15,087 nt of DNA from Minisyncoccota bacterium (GTDB taxonomy: Bacteria > Patescibacteriota > Minisyncoccia > Phycocordibacterales > CAIJYI01), in NCBI GenBank assembly GCA_023229825.1, contig JALNYN010000004.1, positions 63,087-78,173 on the forward strand, in the 5' to 3' direction. Position numbers and translations under genes: made by a program. Under the pieces are notes generated by a model. It saw only the letters and a program-made list of their open reading frames with translations, had not been told where the DNA came from and searched no databases. This document shows positions 11,193 through 15,087 of this stretch, one piece after another (positions within the stretch are counted from its first letter, which is position 1; the number at the start of each line of letters is the position of its first letter).

Positions 11193-12917
11193 ATGGAAAA
11201 TCAAAAAAATTCTCAAATCATCCGCACGATCGGGATCGGCGGCGCGGCGGGCGATGGCATCCGTGAAGCGGGCCTTCATCTTGCCGAGATCTTTAACAAA
11301 CTCGGTTATCACAGCTTTCTCTCTTTCGACTATCCTTCCGTTATCAGGGGCGGCCACAATTTTTCCCGGCTATCCGTTTCCTCTGAAAAAATATCGGGCG
11401 ACCATTCCGAGATCGACGTCTTGATCGCGGTCAATGCCGAATCGGTAAGACTGCATCTCGATGAACTCAAAGAGGACGCGGTCGTTTTTGTGGAACAAGC
11501 CTATTTCGACGAAGTCAAAGACATGGGCAAGCATATAATAGCGCTTCCGATGGCAGATTTTACCAAGGAACAGAGCGCTCGCCCGGTCGCGAGAACGACG
11601 GTCGGTTTGGGAGCTCTCAGTTTCGTCGCAGGTCTTACGCCTGAAAAAAATCATGAACTTGTTTCAGCAGCCTTCCAAGATTATGGAGGGGATTTGAACG
11701 GCGCACTTGCCGACAAAGGCTTTAAGCACGTCGAGGGACAAAACCTCCCGAAATGGGAAGAAGGTACCCGAGAGGTTCCGCGCGATGAGCGAATGGAGAT
11801 CATCGACTCAAACCGCGCTATCGCAAAAGGATTCCTCGCCGCAGGACTTCAATTTTACATAGCCTACCCGATGACACCCTCCACTTCCATCTTACATTTC
11901 CTCGCCAAAGAAGCATTGAACCCCGAACGAAAGCTAAAAACGATACAGCCGGAAGATGAGATCTCCGCGATAAACATGGCGATCGGAGTTGCGTACTCAG
12001 GAAAGAAAGTCGCAACAGGAACGGCAACCGGAGGATTCGCACTCATGCAGGAAGCATTCAGTTTTGCCGGAGTTTCAGAATCGCCGCTGGTCGTCGTCGT
12101 TTCGCAGCGACAAGGTCCCGCTACCGGAGTGCCGACCAATACCAGCCAAGGAGATCTGCAGTTCGTGCTCCACAGCGGACACGGAGAATTTCCTCGCATC
12201 GTTATCGCCCCGGGAGATGCGGAAGAAGCGTATCTTGCGGCGGGAAATGCACTCAATCTCGCGTGGAAATATCAAATACCTGCCATCATTCTTGTCGACA
12301 AACAGATCTCTGAGAGTTCACAAACCGCTATTTTGGATGCCGCGAAGATCGTTTCCGGAAGCGCCAAGCCGTGGACGCACGAAGGAAAATATGAACGCTA
12401 CCAGCTAGCCGAAGATGGTATTTCCCCGCTCGCCTCACCCGGAACTGAAAACGCCGTCGTCAAATTGACAAGCTATGAACACGACGAATTCGGTATCGCC
12501 ACCGATGATCCCGAAATGGTGAAAAAAATGATGGATAAGCGATTCAAAAAATCCGAAACGCTCGCACTGGAACTTTCACAATACGATATGATCAAAGTTT
12601 CCGGCGATCTATCAAGCGATACGGCGTTACTTTTCTGGGGTTCCTCCAAAGGCGCAGTTCTTGAGGCGGCAAAACAATTAAAAAAACCGGTGAAGCTCGT
12701 GCAAATACTCTGGATGGAACCGTTCGATTCCGCCCACGCATCGGAAGCGCTCGCCGGAATGTCAAAGATCATCAGCATCGAAGGCAATCACAACGGCCAG
12801 CTTTCCGCGCTCCTTCGTGAAAAAACAGGCATTGATACTCATCACAAAATACTTCGTTACGATTCCAAGCCGTTCGACCCCTCGGAACTTGCCAGTAAAA
12901 TTAACGCTCTGTTATAA
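11193..12917 (+). CDS. korA: 2-oxoacid:ferredoxin oxidoreductase, fused gamma-alpha subunit
   Basis: The 574-aa subunit works with the beta subunit encoded next to it to decarboxylate a 2-oxoacid to an acyl-CoA while reducing ferredoxin. The gamma domain (about 10-180) carries GIGGAAGDGI (14-23) and YPSVIRGGHNFSRL (47-60). The alpha domain (from about 200) has NRAIAKGFLAAG (207-218), IAYPMTPSTSI (223-233), IQPEDEISAINMAIG (251-265) with the conserved Glu, and GTATGGFALMQEAF (276-289). The C-terminal part (about 465-574) is the second alpha domain, with MEPFD and IEGNHNGQL. Gamma-alpha fusion is typical of KorA/VorA-type two-subunit enzymes. The substrate (pyruvate, 2-oxoglutarate or branched-chain 2-oxoacid) cannot be assigned. 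No separate ferredoxin-like delta subunit is in the window. The promoter's -10 is 6 nt before the ATG. Confidence 0.95.
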   Translation: MENQKNSQIIRTIGIGGAAGDGIREAGLHLAEIFNKLGYHSFLSFDYPSVIRGGHNFSRLSVSSEKISGDHSEIDVLIAVNAESVRLHLDELKEDAVVFVEQAYFDEVKDMGKHIIALPMADFTKEQSARPVARTTVGLGALSFVAGLTPEKNHELVSAAFQDYGGDLNGALADKGFKHVEGQNLPKWEEGTREVPRDERMEIIDSNRAIAKGFLAAGLQFYIAYPMTPSTSILHFLAKEALNPERKLKTIQPEDEISAINMAIGVAYSGKKVATGTATGGFALMQEAFSFAGVSESPLVVVVSQRQGPATGVPTNTSQGDLQFVLHSGHGEFPRIVIAPGDAEEAYLAAGNALNLAWKYQIPAIILVDKQISESSQTAILDAAKIVSGSAKPWTHEGKYERYQLAEDGISPLASPGTENAVVKLTSYEHDEFGIATDDPEMVKKMMDKRFKKSETLALELSQYDMIKVSGDLSSDTALLFWGSSKGAVLEAAKQLKKPVKLVQILWMEPFDSAHASEALAGMSKIISIEGNHNGQLSALLREKTGIDTHHKILRYDSKPFDPSELASKINALL

Positions 12918-12919
12918 AA

Positions 12920-12980
12920 AATTTTCAAACCCTCCGGTATCGTTCGTGTTTGAAAATTGAAAATTCGCAAATTGAAAATT
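12920..12980. repeat. korA-korB spacer: 11-bp inverted repeat and TTGAAAATT repeats
   Basis: AATTTTCAAAC (12920-12930) and GTTTGAAAATT (12948-12958) are perfect complements around a 17-nt loop. TTGAAAATT occurs at 12950, 12957 and 12972, the first two 7 bp apart. No T-tract follows the stem directly, so full termination is unlikely; RNA processing or partial attenuation between the subunit genes is possible. The rest of the 116-bp spacer is A-rich with no gene. Confidence 0.7.
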
Positions 12981-13033
12981 TTTTAAACAACAAATCTCAA
13001 AAAATCCACATAAATCTAATCACAAAAAAAATT

Positions 13034-13804
13034 ATGGAATTAGCTACTAAGTCTAAAATATCCTGGTGTCCCGGATGTCCGAACGCGACCATCCTCGTGG
13101 CGTATCGGAAAGCGATCACCGAGCTCTGCGCCGAAGGAAAGCTGAAGATCGAGAATCTCGTTTCTGCTGCCGGGATCGGCTGTCACGGAAAGATCACTGA
13201 TTACTTAAACACCAATACGTTTGAGGCGCTTCATGGACGCGTTGTATCCTCGGCGACAGGCATAAAAGTTGGAAACCGCGATCTTGAGGTCGTGGCCTTC
13301 ACCGGCGACGGCGATTCTTTTTCTGAAGGATTTTCCCACCTTCTCCACGCAGCCGAAAGAAATGTCGGCATTTCCGTTTTTTTGCATAATAACGAAACCT
13401 TCGCGCTCACGACCGGACAAGCCACCTTCCTTTCTCCAAAAGGTTTTAAAGGCCCCTCAACACCCGGAGGAGACACTGACGAACCGATGAATCCCCTGCT
13501 CATCCTTCTTGCCATGGGCGCCACTTTTGTCGCCAGAACATATGCGCTCGATATCGAGGGAACGAAGCGCATCATGAAAGACGCCATGAATCATAAAGGC
13601 TTCGCATTCGTGGAAATAATCCAGCCGTGCATCACTTTCTTTGATACTCGCGAGCATTTTAAAGACAGCGTTGAATGGCTCCCGGTAGATTTCCCAAGAC
13701 AAGACCTCACCGCCGCGATGAACAAAGTTCGAGAGGTAAGCGAAAAAACCCCCGTCGGAATTTTCTATCAAATACAAAAACCAACCTTTGAAGAAAGGAT
13801 GTAA
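13034..13804 (+). CDS. korB: 2-oxoacid:ferredoxin oxidoreductase, beta subunit (thiamine diphosphate and 4Fe-4S)
   Basis: The 256-aa subunit binds thiamine diphosphate and one [4Fe-4S] cluster. Visible motifs in order: WCPGCPN (11-17) with cluster ligands C12 and C15, GIGCHG (47-52) with C50, LHGR (66-69), the Mg/diphosphate motif GDGD (91-94), HNNETFALTTGQ (118-129), and QPCITF (197-202) with the fourth ligand C199. The ATG at 13034 is chosen because it puts the CPGC motif at the usual distance from the N-terminus. An in-frame ATG at 12950 would add 28 Lys/Asn/Ile-rich residues that are just translated intergenic repeat. No Shine-Dalgarno site precedes it. Its partner is the gene 116 bp upstream. 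The LTTGQATFLSP segment, in place of the commoner MTGGQ-SPTT pattern, marks it as a divergent Kor/Vor-like beta subunit. Confidence 0.94.
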   Translation: MELATKSKISWCPGCPNATILVAYRKAITELCAEGKLKIENLVSAAGIGCHGKITDYLNTNTFEALHGRVVSSATGIKVGNRDLEVVAFTGDGDSFSEGFSHLLHAAERNVGISVFLHNNETFALTTGQATFLSPKGFKGPSTPGGDTDEPMNPLLILLAMGATFVARTYALDIEGTKRIMKDAMNHKGFAFVEIIQPCITFFDTREHFKDSVEWLPVDFPRQDLTAAMNKVREVSEKTPVGIFYQIQKPTFEERM

Positions 13805-13816
13805 GAAATAAAAAAG

Positions 13817-13844
13817 AATCCGTGGCGAACATACGCCACGGATT
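13817..13844. terminator. Bidirectional terminator between korB and the 13853 gene
   Basis: AATCCGTGGCG (13817-13827) and CGCCACGGATT (13834-13844) form a perfect 11-bp stem with an AACATA loop. A T-rich tract (ATTATTTTCT) follows on the plus strand and TCTTTTTTATTTC on the minus strand. The two genes converge on it. Confidence 0.9.
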
Positions 13845-13852
13845 ATTATTTT

Positions 13853-14497
13853 CTACGATTGATCAGCCACCACGGTCATCCATGGACGGCTTTCCGTAAT
13901 CAAATCGCCGCTCGTAACATATTGAATGGTCGGTTTTGCCTCGTCGGGATTCGGCCAAAGGATACATCTGCCCAGCCATCCGTTGCGCGCACCGCATGCC
14001 TCGGGGAGAATTGACGGCTTATCATCAAACCAGTCTTTAAGAAATATCTCAGAGTAGCGGGTGATAAAGCAGAACAAATCTCTTCCGGTCAAATAGCTGT
14101 TGGCACCGATCACCCCCCTCTCGAATTCCATGGTGTTTCTCAAGGAAACATAGACATTCTTTTCTATAAGGACTTTCGAGTCGAGTGAATGTTGTACGTC
14201 GGGAGTTCTCACCCTTTCATTCATAACTTTTCTCATTTTTTCGTATGCTTCTTGCTCGCTTCCGACACAGCGAACGGGGAAAATAATATCCCGCACCCCC
14301 TGTTTCATATCGCCGAGAACTATCGCGCCCGCAGCCGGCAACTCTCTCCAGTAACGATCTTTTACTTCTTTCAATTCTCGATGAACAGTGTTCAGATCAA
14401 CTTTAATTTCATTGCGAAGTATTCCGGAAATGTTTTCGTCTCCGCCAAGCGTATTCAGTATTGCTTCGAGCCTGTTTAATTCTTTATACTTACTCAT
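13853..14497 (-). CDS. Hypothetical protein (214 aa) behind a structured leader
   Basis: The N-terminal part (1-60) looks helical and charged (MSKYKELNRLEAILNTLGG, NTVHRELKEVKDRYWREL). A mixed strand/helix region follows (AAGAIVLGDMKQGVRDIIFPVRCVG), and the C-terminus contains WLGRCILWPNPDEAKPTIQYVTSG. Cysteines are scattered without a metal motif, and no membrane segment or known catalytic signature was found; the family was not recognised. The ATG at 14495-14497 is chosen because GGGAGG (14503-14508) lies 5 nt upstream. The open frame extends 46 codons further to 14635, but that part overlaps GC-rich hairpins and reads like non-coding sequence (FPFPPAGGPSRWAGNTRSRA). It has its own promoter and a terminator shared with korB. 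Confidence 0.8.
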   Translation of the reverse strand: MSKYKELNRLEAILNTLGGDENISGILRNEIKVDLNTVHRELKEVKDRYWRELPAAGAIVLGDMKQGVRDIIFPVRCVGSEQEAYEKMRKVMNERVRTPDVQHSLDSKVLIEKNVYVSLRNTMEFERGVIGANSYLTGRDLFCFITRYSEIFLKDWFDDKPSILPEACGARNGWLGRCILWPNPDEAKPTIQYVTSGDLITESRPWMTVVADQS

Positions 14498-14700
14498 TGT
14501 TTCCTCCCGAGAACTCAAAGCTCTCGATCGTGTGTTTCCTGCCCAGCGGGAGGGTCCTCCCGCTGGAGGAAAAGGAAAAATGCAAAGGCGAATCGCCCGT
14601 GCGTTGTACCGCGTCTTTTCTCCCCTTTCACTCAAAGCAAAAAGTTCAACAAAAAGCCGCAGTATCCGCCGGACGATCCATAATTTACAAAGAACAAAGC
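14498..14700 (-). promoter_or_regulatory. Long structured 5' leader with possible Shine-Dalgarno-sequestering switch
   Basis: On the minus strand a perfect hairpin forms between CCAGCGGGAGG (14566-14556) and CCTCCCGCTGG (14553-14543) with a 2-nt centre. No T-tract follows, so it is not a terminator. Its 3' arm begins CCTCCCG, the exact complement of CGGGAGG (14509-14503), the ribosome binding site of the 13853-14497 gene. A second small hairpin, CGAGA/TCTCG (14526-14508), abuts the site. The 3' arm can thus pair with either the upstream arm or the ribosome binding site. From the predicted start near 14700 the leader is about 200 nt with no convincing gene. Confidence 0.45.
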
Positions 14701-14706
14701 TTTTTC

Positions 14707-14735
14707 AGCCTATCATTCTTTAACTTCTCCGTCAA
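14707..14735 (-). promoter_or_regulatory. Possible promoter of the 13853-14497 gene
   Basis: On the minus strand TTGACG (14730-14735) and TAGGCT (14707-14712) are 17 bp apart, and TGA before the -10 makes it extended. The -10 hexamer itself is weak (3 of 6). It lies just after the terminator of the 14812 gene, as expected for a separate unit. Confidence 0.45.
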
Positions 14736-14761
14736 AAAAAACTTGGGTGGGTGTAAATTTT

Positions 14762-14799
14762 AAAAAACAGCACCCTTCATCGAAGGGTGCTGGGATTTT
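14762..14799. terminator. Bidirectional Rho-independent terminator after the 77-aa gene
   Basis: CAGCACCCTTC (14768-14778) and GAAGGGTGCTG (14782-14792) form a perfect 11-bp stem with a 3-nt loop. On the minus strand it is followed by TTTTTT, and on the plus strand by GGATTTTTTT. It lies 20 bp after the stop at 14812. Confidence 0.92.
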
Positions 14800-14811
14800 T
14801 TTATGCGGCTT

Positions 14812-15045
14812 TTATCTGCCGTCCATTTTTTGCTGATATAAGCTGCGCACATCTTCGGCGATCTTTTCTGCGCCGCTTCCGACGATGACGGTTCCTTTCA
14901 ATTCTTCCGCATTCTTCAAGATAACAACGAGATGACTCAATTCCCCATTTCGCGTATGGTCGGCGTATATTTCTCTAATAACTCGAACATCGGGTTTGCG
15001 ATGTATTCCATAGGGTTTCAAATCAAGTATTTTGTCGTCGCTCAT
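14812..15045 (-). CDS. Small hypothetical protein (77 aa)
   Basis: The protein has a strand-rich centre (HLVVILKNAEELKGTVIVGSG) between a charged N-terminus (MSDDKILDLKPYGIHRKPDVRVI) and a helical C-terminus (AEKIAEDVRSLYQQKMDGR). No motif, metal site or membrane helix is visible and the family was not recognised. The ATG at 15043-15045 is supported by AGAGGT ending 5 nt upstream, one of the clearer ribosome binding sites in the window, and a strong terminator follows. Its promoter or upstream partner lies beyond the window edge. Confidence 0.75.
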   Translation of the reverse strand: MSDDKILDLKPYGIHRKPDVRVIREIYADHTRNGELSHLVVILKNAEELKGTVIVGSGAEKIAEDVRSLYQQKMDGR

Positions 15046-15087
15046 TCTATACCTCTTCTATCCAATTTTTTTAAAAAACCGTTGTGC

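Noticed and set aside
11989..12408. Plus-strand and minus-strand alternative frames inside korA
   Set aside because: They are shadows of a gene with clear oxidoreductase motifs throughout.
12950..13033. 28-residue N-terminal extension of korB
   Set aside because: It encodes intergenic TTGAAAATT repeats, and other KorB proteins have the CPGC motif close to the N-terminus.
14498..14635. 46-codon N-terminal extension of the 13853-14497 gene
   Set aside because: A strong Shine-Dalgarno site precedes the ATG at 14497 and the extension overlaps GC-rich hairpins with non-protein-like composition.

Overview
The window looks like ordinary chromosome from a small-genome fermentative bacterium. It has moderate GC, short intergenic gaps, many small uncharacterised proteins, standard stop codons including TGA, and AT-rich simple repeats between genes. 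Candidate Phyla Radiation bacteria (Patescibacteria, Parcubacteria-like) fit best, but this is inference: there is no rRNA or ribosomal protein gene here to anchor it. No prophage, insertion sequence with transposase, CRISPR array, tRNA or rRNA was seen.

Layout. 1-136: palindromic repeat remnants. 137-3982 (minus): class I ribonucleotide reductase, nrdA then nrdB. 4281-4586 (minus): small three-helix membrane protein. 4697-4801: a large perfect hairpin. 4831-6447 (minus): AspT/YidE-type transporter with two RCK_C domains, its start preceded by seven tandem 7-bp repeats. 6595-7314 (plus): unknown protein with a CheD-like T-x-G-L-G-x-C ... H signature. 7349-9148 (minus): a 63-aa protein, a minimal protein-kinase-like protein, a single-domain O6-alkylguanine-DNA alkyltransferase and an acidic hypothetical. 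9236-10441 (minus): SerA-type dehydrogenase with ACT domain. 10647-11006 (plus): small zinc-ribbon protein behind a structured leader. 11193-13804 (plus): gamma-alpha fusion and beta subunits of a 2-oxoacid:ferredoxin oxidoreductase. 13853-14497 (minus): hypothetical protein behind a roughly 200-nt structured leader. 14812-15045 (minus): 77-aa hypothetical.

How the genes relate. NrdAB makes deoxynucleotides. KorAB would oxidise a 2-oxoacid to an acyl-CoA and reduce ferredoxin. The SerA-like enzyme is the only amino-acid enzyme. The rest are mostly single transcription units separated by clear Rho-independent hairpins, several of them bidirectional between convergent genes.

Most noteworthy: (1) four genes (6595, kinase 8265, 9148, korA) have a -10-like hexamer exactly 6 nt before the ATG, as expected for leaderless mRNAs, while others in the window carry good Shine-Dalgarno sites; (2) a possible CheD/CNF-fold deamidase outside any chemotaxis context; (3) a leader before 14497 whose hairpin arm is perfectly complementary to the Shine-Dalgarno sequence; (4) several repeat and palindrome families in the intergenic gaps; (5) a SerA homologue lacking the acidic residue expected at the catalytic Glu position.
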